From Zygnema cylindricum (taxonomy: Eukaryota > Streptophyta > Zygnematophyceae > Zygnematales > Zygnemataceae): DNA of 64,000 bases. The translations under genes were made by a program, and so were the position numbers. Positions 13,101 through 22,622 of this stretch are shown here, piece by piece (within the stretch, counting starts at the first letter, position 1; the number at the start of each line of letters is the position of its first letter). The stretch lies in contig JBBHKE010003167.1 of NCBI GenBank assembly GCA_037447655.1, positions 101,206-165,205 of the forward strand, read 5' to 3'. The notes under the pieces were generated by a model, which worked only from the letters and a program-made list of their open reading frames with translations, had not been told where the DNA came from and ran no database searches.

Positions 13101-14492
13101 TCCCTTTCTAGTGAAGGTATCAAACTCTTTGTCATCTAACACAGACGTAGAGACAAGATTTTTACTTAGCTGAGGAATATAGAGTACATCTGAGAATGTG
13201 AGTATAGAAATCTTACCGTCCATTAAGACTTTCATATCTACTGACCCCACTAGATCTGTAGTAACCACTCTCCCATCCCCATACTCTATCTCTACTGTAA
13301 GGATTTTTCTTGGCTTTGTGAAGAGTTGCTTATCACGACACATATGCATGGATGCACCTGAGTTGATCATCCATCCATCTTGTGGAGCTTCTCGAATTGC
13401 TCCAAGGGCACACTTCTTTCTCCGAGGGATCTCATTCTCCTCTAGACTTCTGTCAAGAAGAAGCTCATCATCCTCCTCATATGAGTCGTCCTTGGTTTCT
13501 CCTGTCACCTTTGTGACCACAAGTGCCATTTTCTTCCCTTCGGAAGGACCCCCTCAACGGTTCTCTTGGAGCCTCAGCACCGACAGCTTGACCCAATCTG
13601 CGATAAAGTGTCTTGGCTTTTTGCAAAAATGACAAAGGCCCTTTGGGGGCCTCGGTCCTCCAGACTGATCTCTTTCCCCTTTGTACGGTTTCTTTGCATC
13701 CTTCCCCCATCGGTCCCCTCCTGCAGCTAGAGCTTGAATGCTCTTTCCTCCTCTCCTAATCTCCATGGTGTTTTCTTGCACAAGTATCATCCGGACCACT
13801 GTATTCCACTTCCATGAACTATCAGTCATTTCCTGTACTCGGTACCCTATGTTCTCGTATTCGTCTAGTAACTTCATGATGAGAGTGTTAACTTTCATCT
13901 TCATTGTACCTGTCCACCCAGCACTTTCCATCTCCATATACAAACAAGAAATATCATTACAATAATCCAACATCTTTCCTCCTTTGTAAGTGTAACTCAC
14001 TAGCTTTTGCTCACCCAACTGGAGCTCCTGAATGGTACCTGCTCTATAGATCTCCACCAAACTTTCCCACAACTCTTCGGCCTTGTAAATATTAAGGTGA
14101 GAGGTGGCCAAGGCTTGAGTGAGATGCCTTAGAATATAGTTCTTGGCAGCCATGTTTATGTCTTCCCACATTTGAACATCGTTCTCCACTGTCTTCACGG
14201 CCGCCGCTTCTGGTGCCATGGCTATAGGGGTGAGGGGTGTCTCCTTCCCTTTCCCCTTTTCGGACACACTGCTGTCCTTATCATCTGCCTCCTCCGCGAA
14301 AGCAGTCGCTGCTGCAGAAAACCTTAATCCTCCAAATCCTGGCAGAGTTCCCGAAGGTGGACGTTTCACTTGTCCACTGACGATACCCCAGTATCGTTTT
14401 TCGCACAAAGCTCCCATCATCATGGCTTCCCAATAGATGAACCCAGATCCATTGAAGGTGGGTACCATAACCTGCGATTCTGTATCCTCCAT
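10148..14492 (-). pseudogene. Copia 1 gag-pol, decayed
   Basis: Reading down the minus strand from 14492: gag (14492-13554) with a zinc knuckle CHFCKKPRHFIADW whose last Cys is lost; protease DSGAS changed to NSGAS near 13365; integrase His/Cys region and DDE part (13529-12238); reverse transcriptase with TAFLNGE and YVDDLLVLS (about 11400-11140); and RNase H with DASYGDA and CDNQAAI (about 10620-10380). Stops and frameshifts fall near 13540, 12690, 12235, 11990, 11800, 11520, 10990 and 10460. The loss of the protease Asp alone would block processing. Order gag-PR-IN-RT-RH places it in Ty1/copia. Confidence 0.9.
14457..14472 (-). promoter_or_regulatory. Primer-binding site of copia 1 (degenerate half-tRNA iMet type)
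   Basis: On the minus strand the first bases after the LTR are GGTTATGGTACCCACC. The copia 2 site is GGTTATGGGCCCACC, so this copy has changed in the middle. Confidence 0.7.
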
Positions 14493-15481
14493 TGAACTAC
14501 AGAATTCAAGAAGCCTCTAGATAAATTTTAACTAGTCACCTTCAAGCCACAACCACTGCTACATAAGAAGGCAAACTGACAGTCTGACTGCTTCCTTGTG
14601 CAACATGGACTCCCTTGAGTCTGAAGCAAAAGGAATCACTGAAAACGACCAACTAGCCGATAAGTTATGAGCCGGCAAAAAATCCCAATTTTATAAAAAG
14701 CTCTCTAAGAGAGAGGTGTCTATCTACCAAATTTCCTAAGTCCTAAACCCCTCTCATAACTCTTATCTACTAAAGTACGAACCTATCACACAACTGTAAA
14801 GTACAGAAAGGTACTACGACCGATGTTTTTTCTGTACGACCTGTGTACGACAAGGCCAATGAGTGGACGCGTGTCACCATTCCACTTGTCTCTATTTTCT
14901 TCGGAATTACTTCGACCAAATGTTATCCCTCCACGTGGCGCAATGTCATGCCACGTCCATAAACGCCAAAAGTGACCATTCCGCGATCTCGGCAGTGATA
15001 GACACCTTCGGATTAAATCCGACATTAAATGTCGACTTTCGAAACAAATGTCCGATTCATTTGTTTCGTGCGAAATGACGTCCGCACTGAAACTTTAACT
15101 AGTTCTATGTTCCTTTGTTTATACATCAGTTACTCGATTTCTTGATCATGTACATGTTTAAATATATATCACACCCCATGTTATCTAACAGACTTCTACG
15201 ACATACTGGATAAAGCTAACGGCTACGCCGTACTCTACCGGTCAAAGGTTCGAGTCCTGCCTGACTCAACCTTTTGTTGAGAGTGACATAAGTCACTCTT
15301 TAGTCTTGCCAAATGAACTAAGGCAGCCATGGCTCAACCACCCTCTTAGTCCTTCAGTGACTACAACAAATATGGTGGTTAGAGAGAGGACGTTGAGGCA
15401 GGCTGTCCGCCCTTTTGTTTTCCTTATTTTAGCGGTCTATTTAGACCTAAAAGATACCCTATAAATCTAGTAATTTCAACA
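14473..15481 (-). repeat. Copia 1 LTR (5' LTR in element sense)
   Basis: Same length as its partner. It contains an exact pol III B-box consensus on the plus strand, GGTTCGAGTCC at about 15247. The presumed gag ATG (14492-14490, minus) lies 20 bp inside this LTR. Confidence 0.9.
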
Positions 15482-15486
15482 ACATG

Positions 15487-16170
15487 TAATCCTAAATGGA
15501 AAAAAATCAGACAATCATTAAAACCAGAAGAGATCGCCTCCAACCGACCAGACATTACTGTGCGCGTGTTTTCACTAAAGCTGAAAACTATAGTTCAAGA
15601 CATATTGGACGGTGCATTGGGAGTACAAGTGGCGAGAATTCATTTGATTAAGTTTCAAAAACGTGGTTTGCCTCATGCACATTTGCTGCTAATGGTAGCT
15701 GATGAAGACAAACCTAGAACAACCACAAAATATGACATGTTTGCTTCAGCAAAGATACCAAATCCCATGAACAAGAAATTGTACAAAACTGTGACAACAT
15801 GTATGATGCATGGTCCATGTGACGTGCGTTGTTTACGTGAGGGTAGATGCAAGAAAGGATTTCCAAAATCATTCTGTGAATAGACTCATGAGGATGGTTA
15901 TGGATATCCTATGTACACAAGACGAAATAATGGCCATGTTATTGCAAAAAATGGGAAAAACACTTGATAATCAATTTGTCGTTCCATACAATCTTTGATT
16001 TTCCCACAAATACAACTGTCACACTAATGTCGAAGTGTGCTCAACAATAGCATCGGTCAAATATTCTACAAGTATGTGTACAAAGGGCATGATCAGGCCG
16101 CATTGTTAATGGGAAACAACGAGCCCAGAGACGAAATTCAACGAAATACTTAGATGCTCGATATGTATCT
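15487..16170 (+). pseudogene. Helitron Rep domain (HUH) segment
   Basis: The frame reads NPKWKKIRQSLKPEE, RPDITVRVF and then KRGLPHAHLLL at about 15660-15690, the His-hydrophobic-His metal-binding motif of Helitron Rep proteins. YKYVYKGHDQA at about 16060-16095 carries the paired Tyr region (motif 3). The Cys-rich stretch between (CMMHGPC, GRCKKGFPKSFC) is also typical. Stops after 15880 and near 16045 mark decay. The segment ends KYLDARYVS, where copia 2 (TSD TATCT) is inserted; it resumes as ASQSCWRFFEF at 22623. Confidence 0.88.
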
Positions 16171-17218
16171 TGAAACTCTGAGACCTCCATAAGTCCTCAG
16201 AGTGGACAGCTTCCAAGAAGCCTCTAGGATAATCCTGACCCCTTTGTGTTTAAGCAAAAATAACTGCCACCCTGGCAGACAAAAACTCTGAACAACTTCA
16301 CCCCTGTGAAGACAAGACTCCCCTGAGTCGATAGCAAAAAGAATCTCTGAATTTGCTCCCCTGAGCAGTAAGTTATGGAGGGTCAAAGTTGACCTTTTGT
16401 ACAGAAGCTCTCTGGGAGAGGGGGTCCTATCTTCTAATTTTTCTAAGTCCTATCTCTCTCACAGACTCTATCTACTGATGTACGGAACCAATCAGAATTG
16501 AGTTCCGTACGTAAAAGTACAGCTGCCGGTGTACTTTATGTACGGACATTGTACGACATGGCCAAAATGTCGACACATGTCAAATCCGGATTCGGTGCCA
16601 TAATCTCCGGAGATTCCACACTCCAACGGAATTTCGCCACGCGTCATCCGATGTGGCGATGGCCACAAACCGCCGAAATCTTCCTCCGCGATCTCGGCGC
16701 TAATCCCGGCCGTCCGATTAAATTCGGCTTTAATCGTGGCCGTAATAAATACATGCGCGGTATTTGTTTCATTTACGAAACAAATGCGCGGTACTGATTT
16801 ATGTCCGTACCGTAAATCGTACATTATATATTACTGGATCTATGTATCCCGTAAAAATTACAGTTAAATGGTTTATCGCACGTGTATATATTTAAATAAC
16901 TATCAAACTATATAGTATGTAACACTACCGCTAGACTTAACGGCTAAGGCTACCCGCTAATTCCTAATTGCCGGCCGGCAGGGTCAAGGATCAAATCCTG
17001 CCGCCGGCACATACATTTTAATTAAATAAATAAACTCTAATGTAAAATTCCCGTAAACCTCAGGATAGCCAAGGTAGCCATGGCTCTAGCTTCCTCTCCA
17101 ATTTCTCAGTGACTGCGACAAGTTTGAGAGTTGGAGAGAGAAGTTAGAGATAGACTGCCTCGACTTCTATATTTCTTTTCAGACCTAGAAAATACTAATA
17201 AAACCATTAGTTTCTACA
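16171..17218 (-). repeat. Copia 2 LTR (3' LTR in element sense)
   Basis: 1048 bp, TG...CA. It contains a GTAC-rich inverted repeat (about 16505-16543), TTTGTTTC..GAAACAAATG (16760-16788) and a strong hairpin built from TGCCGGC and GCCGGCA (about 16970-17008). Confidence 0.95.
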
Positions 17219-17233
17219 CTCCCCTTATTTTCT
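17219..17233 (-). promoter_or_regulatory. Polypurine tract of copia 2
   Basis: On the minus strand AGAAAATAAGGGGAG lies directly before the 3' LTR, where plus-strand DNA synthesis is primed. The end of the pol frame is only about 15 bp from the LTR. The same tract is found in copia 3 at 26173. Confidence 0.8.
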
Positions 17234-20200
17234 AGTCAATCTTTAATTTCAGACCACACTTCTCCCTGCAAAAAATTAGCTTAGGGGAAGGCACAGGTTT
17301 GGTCATCATATCTGCTACCATCTCACTATCTGGTCTGTACTCTAAACTGATTATTTTGTTTTCTACTTTCTCTCTAACAAAGCTGAGTCTGATGTCCATG
17401 TGTTTGGCTTTAAAATGGTGTTTAGGATTGGCAGAAATAGCGATTGCTGCCTGATTATCACAAAATATTTTCTGCACACCACTCTTAAGGTGACCAAGCT
17501 CACCAAGCAAAGACTTGACCCACATCAATTCTTTTACAGCAGAGCAAGAGGCCATATACTCAGCCTCCATGGTGGACTGAGCAATAACCTTTTGCTGTTT
17601 GCTACTCCAACAGCAAGCCCCATCACCCACATATAATACATATCCAGAAGTACATCTCCTCATCGGAGCATCACCATAACTGGCATCACTCCAAGTAGTG
17701 ATGTCAGTATTCTCCCCACCCAAATGCAACCATAGATCTCTAGTTCCTACCAAGTATCTAAGGACTCTCTTAGCTGCCTCCCAATCCTTCTTAGTGGGAG
17801 CATTTAGACTTCTACTCAGCACTCCTACAGTTGCAGCTAAATCCGGCCGGGTACAATTCATAAAATAGATTAGACTTCCCACTACTTGCCTGTAAGGAAT
17901 AGTCTGCATGAACTTCTGTTCATCAGGAGATAATTCCTCGTCTAAGACTATGACTCCTTCTTCCTCACTCCCCTCACTTCCCTTCTTCAATTCCATTGGA
18001 GTTGTACAACTATTAGCTTTATCCATTTGAAATTTTTCAAGCATGTTCCCTATTGCTTCATTTTGAGTCAATCTTATAATTTTTCTTTTTCGGTCTCTCT
18101 CTACTTGAATTCCCAAAATATATTTTGCTTCCCCCATACCCTTCATTTCAAATCTCCCCTTAAGATCGGTTTTCAGTTTATTAATTTTTTCCATTGATTT
18201 ACTTAAAACAAGCAAATCATCAACATAAATTGCAATAAATATAAAACCTTCCTCATCTTCGAAAACATAGATTGAGTGATCTGAGCTGATCCGAATATAT
18301 CCTAGACCGGTAAGAAACTCATCAAGCTTCTTATTCCACTGTCGGGGCGCCTGTTTCAAACCATAAAGAGATTTAATCAGCCGGCATACCTTACTCTCCT
18401 CTCCTTCTTCCACAAACCCTTCGGGTTGTCGCATGAAGATCTCCTCTTCTAATTCTCCATGCAAAAAGGCTGTTTTTATGTCCATCTGGTGCACTTCCAT
18501 GTCTTCCGCCGCTGCTAAACTGAGAAGTATGCGGACGGAGGGAAATCTGACCACCGGGGCAAAGGTTTCCTCGTAGTCAATTCCTTCCTTTTGTGTAAAT
18601 CCCTTTGCCACTAATCTGGCCTTGTAGCGCTCGATTGTGTTATCTGGGTTCAGTTTTAGTTTGAAAACCCACTTACAACCGATTGGTTTTCGGTTAGGTG
18701 GACAGTCCACCAGCTCCCAAGTATCGGCTGCCATGATTGAAGCCATCTCCTCATTGATGGCTGTCTTCCACCGGTTTCTTTCTGGACAAGTCATCGCCTC
18801 TCGATAAGTTTGAGGTTCATCTTGATGAGATAGTTTAGTTACCTTGTTCATAACCTGTTTTTCTTGCAGTCTTTTGCTACTTCTCCTCCCTCCCTCAAAA
18901 TCTGAGGCCGGAATAGATGGTTCTCGTGTATTCTTTCGAACAAACTCGGCTTCTCCCCTATCCCTTGATTCCGAATCAATTTCCACCACGTCTTCCGCTT
19001 CGAGTAGAGTTGTCACTGGAGTTTCCACAGCCGAGTCCTTTTCGGTCTGATTTGTTCCTGCAAGAATGTCATCGTCTCTAAAACCTGGATAGTTAGGAAG
19101 CTCAAAGTCATCAGAATTTTCTGACTCAAATCTGATTTTTACTGACTTTGTATATTTGAAGGGATCCACAGACTTTCCTTCATCCATAACTACTAGATGC
19201 TTTACTAAGATTATATCTTCTCTTTTTAGATCATAAACTCTATATCCTTTAACATCCTCATCATATCCTAATAAGTATCCCGGTTTTCCTTTAGGATCTA
19301 GCTTCCAATTGGACCGATCAATATCTAGACTGAATACTTGACTGCCGAAAACCTTTAAATGAGATAAATCTGGTTTCCGGCCTGTCCATCTCTCATAGGG
19401 TGTTTGATCTTTTATAGCTGAAGTAAGAACTCTATTTTTGAGGTAATTAGCACAGTTCATTGCTTCTGCCCAAAACCTTTTTCCTATCTTCTTATCCGAC
19501 AACATACTTCTAGCACTATCACTTAGTGTTCTATTTAACCTTTCAGCTACCCCATTCTGTTCCGGATTTTCTGGAACTGTCTTTTGGTGTTGAACCCCAT
19601 CTTCCCTCAAAAAATCCTCAAACTGGTTAGAAGTATACTCTCCACCATTGTCACTCCTTACTCTCTTGATTGGAGTTTCATGGAGTTTTTCGCTCCATGC
19701 TTTATATTGTCTAAAACAATCCTCAGCCTCTGACTTGTTTTTCAAAAAATATACTCGGGAATTCCGAGACCAATCATCAGTTATAGTCATCATAAATCTC
19801 TTCCCCCCCGGTGAGGGCACTCTAGCCGGTCCCCAAATATCTGTGTGTACTAGATCTAGAAGTTTTTCTCCCTTGTAGGTGGCTGTTTTTGGAAAGGGTA
19901 ATCTGTGTGCTTTACCTTGAGCACACCCACTACAATCACTTATATCATCACTCTCACTGAACTGAATCCCTTCCACCACTCCCATCTTTTTCATCTCTCT
20001 TAACTTATCTAGATTCACATGCCCAAGCCTCTTATGCCACATCATAATATCATGAACACCAGCATAATAAAGTTTCTTCGTTTCATTACTTAAGATCAGC
20101 CTAAACATCCCATGGCTACCTTTCTCAGCAATGAAATAGACATCCTCCTCAAAACTAGCAGTAAAGACTCCTTCCCTAGTGCTAGTGAAAAAACCCTTAT

Positions 20201-20909
20201 CATCTAATACTGATGTAGAGATAAGGTTTTTGTTCAGCTCCGGAATAAACAATACATCGGAGAATGTTAATATGGATGTCTTTCCTTCTACTAACACTTT
20301 CAGATCTACCGATCCTACAAGAGTAGTGGTGACTATCCTCCCATCCCCGTACTCTATCTCTACGGTGGGAATCTTTCTTATCTTAGTGAACAGGTGCCTA
20401 TCCTTACACATGTGCATTGAGGCACCTGAATCTATAATCCAGCCTGCTTCACCTTTCAATCCACCGTAAGCACATTTCTGCCTTCGTGGAATTTCAACCT
20501 CAGTTTTCGCCTCCAACTCCTCATCCAAAAGGAGCTCATCGTCCTCGTCCTCGGATTCCGCCTCAAGTACCTGTGTGACAAGGGCCTTTTTCTTTCCTCT
20601 CGGGGTACCACCGGTCTGCCCCTCTTTTAACCGAAGCTCGGTTAGCTCAGTGCACTCTGCCATATAGTGCCTCGGTTTCTTACAAAAATGACATAAACCT
20701 TTGGGAGCCCTTGGTTTGAACTCTTCAGGTTGTTTTTTCTGCTCCCTACCCCCATAGTTTTCGACTGGTTTCCGAGAATCCTTGTTCCTCCAATCAGTCG
20801 CTGTTGCCAAGGCTTGGCCACTCTTTCCTCTCCTTCGGATCTCAATCGTATGCTCTCGAACGAGAATCATCTCTAGCAGTGAGTTCCATATCCACCTTGA
20901 GTCTGGCAA
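17232..20909 (-). CDS. Copia 2 pol polyprotein region (with end of gag), open
   Basis: About 1225 codons are open on the minus strand. Domains in order: zinc knuckle CHFCKKPRHYMAEC (about residues 73-86, CX2CX4HX4C); protease with DSGAS (about 160); integrase zinc-binding region with HKRLGH and CSGCAQGK; DDE core with HTDIWGP, SDNGGEY and ENPEQNGVAERLNRT; reverse transcriptase with YKARLVAKGFTQ, MDIKTAFLHGE and YVDDLLVLS; RNase H with DASYGDA, a Glu in STMEAEYMA, and CDNQAAI. The key catalytic residues I can recognise are present. The frame is preceded by an in-frame TAG at about 20915, so a full gag-pol would need that stop to be a mutation of CAG. Standard Ty1/copia order, normal length. 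Confidence 0.93.
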   Translation of the reverse strand: MPDSRWIWNSLLEMILVREHTIEIRRRGKSGQALATATDWRNKDSRKPVENYGGREQKKQPEEFKPRAPKGLCHFCKKPRHYMAECTELTELRLKEGQTGGTPRGKKKALVTQVLEAESEDEDDELLLDEELEAKTEVEIPRRQKCAYGGLKGEAGWIIDSGASMHMCKDRHLFTKIRKIPTVEIEYGDGRIVTTTLVGSVDLKVLVEGKTSILTFSDVLFIPELNKNLISTSVLDDKGFFTSTREGVFTASFEEDVYFIAEKGSHGMFRLILSNETKKLYYAGVHDIMMWHKRLGHVNLDKLREMKKMGVVEGIQFSESDDISDCSGCAQGKAHRLPFPKTATYKGEKLLDLVHTDIWGPARVPSPGGKRFMMTITDDWSRNSRVYFLKNKSEAEDCFRQYKAWSEKLHETPIKRVRSDNGGEYTSNQFEDFLREDGVQHQKTVPENPEQNGVAERLNRTLSDSARSMLSDKKIGKRFWAEAMNCANYLKNRVLTSAIKDQTPYERWTGRKPDLSHLKVFGSQVFSLDIDRSNWKLDPKGKPGYLLGYDEDVKGYRVYDLKREDIILVKHLVVMDEGKSVDPFKYTKSVKIRFESENSDDFELPNYPGFRDDDILAGTNQTEKDSAVETPVTTLLEAEDVVEIDSESRDRGEAEFVRKNTREPSIPASDFEGGRRSSKRLQEKQVMNKVTKLSHQDEPQTYREAMTCPERNRWKTAINEEMASIMAADTWELVDCPPNRKPIGCKWVFKLKLNPDNTIERYKARLVAKGFTQKEGIDYEETFAPVVRFPSVRILLSLAAAEDMEVHQMDIKTAFLHGELEEEIFMRQPEGFVEEGEESKVCRLIKSLYGLKQAPRQWNKKLDEFLTGLGYIRISSDHSIYVFEDEEGFIFIAIYVDDLLVLSKSMEKINKLKTDLKGRFEMKGMGEAKYILGIQVERDRKRKIIRLTQNEAIGNMLEKFQMDKANSCTTPMELKKGSEGSEEEGVIVLDEELSPDEQKFMQTIPYRQVVGSLIYFMNCTRPDLAATVGVLSRSLNAPTKKDWEAAKRVLRYLVGTRDLWLHLGGENTDITTWSDASYGDAPMRRCTSGYVLYVGDGACCWSSKQQKVIAQSTMEAEYMASCSAVKELMWVKSLLGELGHLKSGVQKIFCDNQAAIAISANPKHHFKAKHMDIRLSFVREKVENKIISLEYRPDSEMVADMMTKPVPSPKLIFCREKCGLKLKID

Positions 20910-21589
20910 GTCCTACACACGGTTGACTATGTTCTCGAACTCATCAGGTAACTTCATCAGTAAACAGTTAACCTTTTCTTTTTCACTAAAAACTTTTCCC
21001 GCACTCTCTAGCTCCATGAAGAGTGTAGCAAGCTCATTGCAAAAATCCAACATATTTCCCCCTTTGTATACATACTACTTAACTTTCTGATCAGCCAACT
21101 GTTGTTGCTGAATCGTACCACTTTGGTACATCTCTATGAGAGCCATCCAAAGATCGGATGCATTTTCTACCTGCAAATGAGAACATGCAAGTCTTTGAGT
21201 GAGATGGCGTAGGATGAAGTGATTTGCCGCCATATTGTTGAAGTCCCAGGTTTCAGTATCATTCTCCTCGTTCCTCAGAATAGGTGACATAAATGCTGAA
21301 CCAGTTGCTATTGGTGTGGTCGCCTCCTTCTCCTTTCCTTTGTACACCACCTCTCCTTCTTTTGTTTCCTCCGTTGAAGGTGAATCCTCTTTCCTGGTGA
21401 TCTGCTTCCTCCAAACCCTGGAGGAATTCCAAGACTTGATGGACGCCCCAATCGTCCACTCACTATCCCCCAAAACCTTTTTTCGCATAGAGCTCCTATC
21501 ATCATACTTTCCCAGTATATGAAGCCAGTTCCATTAAAGATTGGTACCCTAGAGGGTGGGCCCATAACCTGAAACTCTGAGACCTCCAT
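20910..21589 (-). pseudogene. Copia 2 gag, frameshifted and interrupted by two TAG stops
   Basis: The gag frame opens at ATG 21589-21587, inside the LTR, and reads MEVSEFQVMGPP across the LTR end and primer site. Compared with copia 1, homology moves to another frame at about 21400-21440 (a one-base change near the PGFGG codons). It then hits TAG at about 21075 (before YVYKGGNMLDF) and again at about 20915 (before DLPDSRW). In copia 1 and 3 the second site encodes Gln. CAG to TAG is the change expected from deamination of a methylated CHG cytosine. Gag domain features (LRHLTQ, TIQQQQL, KLPDEFENI) are otherwise conserved. Confidence 0.85.
21555..21569 (-). promoter_or_regulatory. Primer-binding site of copia 2, complementary to the initiator tRNA-Met anticodon arm
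   Basis: Directly after the LTR the minus strand reads GGTTATGGGCCCACC. This is the exact complement of GGUGGGCCCAUAACC, which by my recollection of plant initiator tRNA-Met is its anticodon stem and loop, not its 3' end. Drosophila copia is primed by a half molecule of this tRNA at a near-identical site. The usual plant Ty1/copia site (TGGTATCAGAGC, pairing with the tRNA 3' end) is absent. Confidence 0.85.
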
Positions 21590-22617
21590 AAGTCCTCAGA
21601 GTGGACAGCTTCCAAGAAGCCTCTAGGATAATCCTGACCCCTTTGTGTTTAAGCAAAAATAACTGCCACCCTGGCAGACAAAAACTCTGAACAACTTCAC
21701 CCCTGTGAAGACAAGACTCCCCTGAGTCGATAGCAAAAAGAATCTCTGAATTTGCTCCCCTGAGCAGTAAGTTATGGAGGGTCAAAGTTGACCTTTTGTA
21801 CAGAAGCTCTCTGGGAGAGGGGGTCCTATCTTCTAATTTTTCTAAGTCCTATCTCTCTCACAGACTCTATCTACTGATGTACGGAACCAATCAGAATTGA
21901 GTTCCGTACGTAAAAGTACAGCTGCCGGTGTACTTTATGTACGGACATTGTACGACATGGCCAAAATGTCGACACATGTCAAATCCGGATTCGGTGCCAT
22001 AATCTCCGGAGATTCCACACTCCAACGGAATTTCGCCACGCGTCATCCGATGTGGCGATGGCCACAAACCGCCGAAATCTTCCTCCGCGATCTCGGCGCT
22101 AATCCCGGCCGTCCGATTAAATTCGGCTTTAATCGTGGCCGTAATAAATACATGCGCGGTATTTGTTTCATTTACGAAACAAATGCGCGGTACTGATTTA
22201 TGTCCGTACCGTAAATCGTACATTATATATTACTGGATCTATGTATCCCGTAAAAATTACAGTTAAATGGTTTATCGCACGTGTATATATTTAAATAACT
22301 ATCAAACTATATAGTATGTAACACTACCGCTAGACTTAACGGCTAAGGCTACCCGCTAATTCCTAATTGCCGGCCGGCAGGGTCAAGGATCAAATCCTGC
22401 CGCCGGCACATACATTTTAATTAAATAAATAAACTCTAATGTAAAATTCCCGTAAACCTCAGGATAGCCAAGGTAGCCATGGCTCTAGCTTCCTCTCCAA
22501 TTTCTCAGTGACTGCGACAAGTTTGAGAGTTGGAGAGAGAAGTTAGAGATAGACTGCCTCGACTTCTATATTTCTTTTCAGACCTAGAAAATACTAATAA
22601 AACCATTAGTTTCTACA
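21570..22617 (-). repeat. Copia 2 LTR (5' LTR in element sense)
   Basis: I saw no difference from 16171-17218. On the minus strand a TATA-like run (CTATATAG and TTTAAATATATAC, plus coordinates about 22280-22316) is the best promoter candidate. It would leave a long leader of roughly 650-700 nt before the gag ATG. Confidence 0.95.
22280..22316 (-). promoter_or_regulatory. Candidate TATA region of the copia 2 LTR promoter
   Basis: On the minus strand CTATATAGTTTG is followed by TTATTTAAATATATACACG. TTTAAATATATA also occurs at the matching place in copia 1 (about 9821). This is placement by sequence only; the start site is not known. Confidence 0.45.
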
Positions 22618-22622
22618 TATCT

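Larger units (their letters stand above)
9139..15481 (-). mobile_element. Copia element 1, old, inserted in the Helitron (TSD ACATG)
   Basis: This 6343-bp Ty1/copia element has sense on the minus strand. Its LTRs are 9139-10147 and 14473-15481, both 1009 bp, clearly diverged (several percent or more by eye). The target duplication ACATG lies at 9134-9138 and 15482-15486. The internal region (10148-14472) encodes gag and pol with stops and frameshifts. The primer site next to the 5' LTR (14457-14472) is a degraded form of the one in copia 2. It is the oldest of the nested LTR elements by LTR divergence. Confidence 0.93.
16171..22617 (-). mobile_element. Copia element 2, young, inserted in the Helitron (TSD TATCT)
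   Basis: This 6447-bp Ty1/copia element has two 1048-bp LTRs (16171-17218 and 21570-22617) in which I saw no difference. LTR ends are TGAAACTCTG and GTTTCTACA. The target duplication TATCT lies at 16166-16170 and 22618-22622. The primer site is at 21555-21569 and the polypurine tract (plus strand CTCCCCTTATTTTCT) starts at 17219. Pol is open for about 3.7 kb, but gag has a frameshift and two TAG stops, so this copy is probably not autonomous. Confidence 0.96.

Noticed and set aside
16492-16824. 110-codon ORF in the copia 2 LTR (minus), repeated at 21891-22223
   Set aside because: It lies in the long leader of the element, but the other LTRs of the family do not keep a comparable frame and the opposite strand is open as well. 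It repeats only because the LTR repeats.
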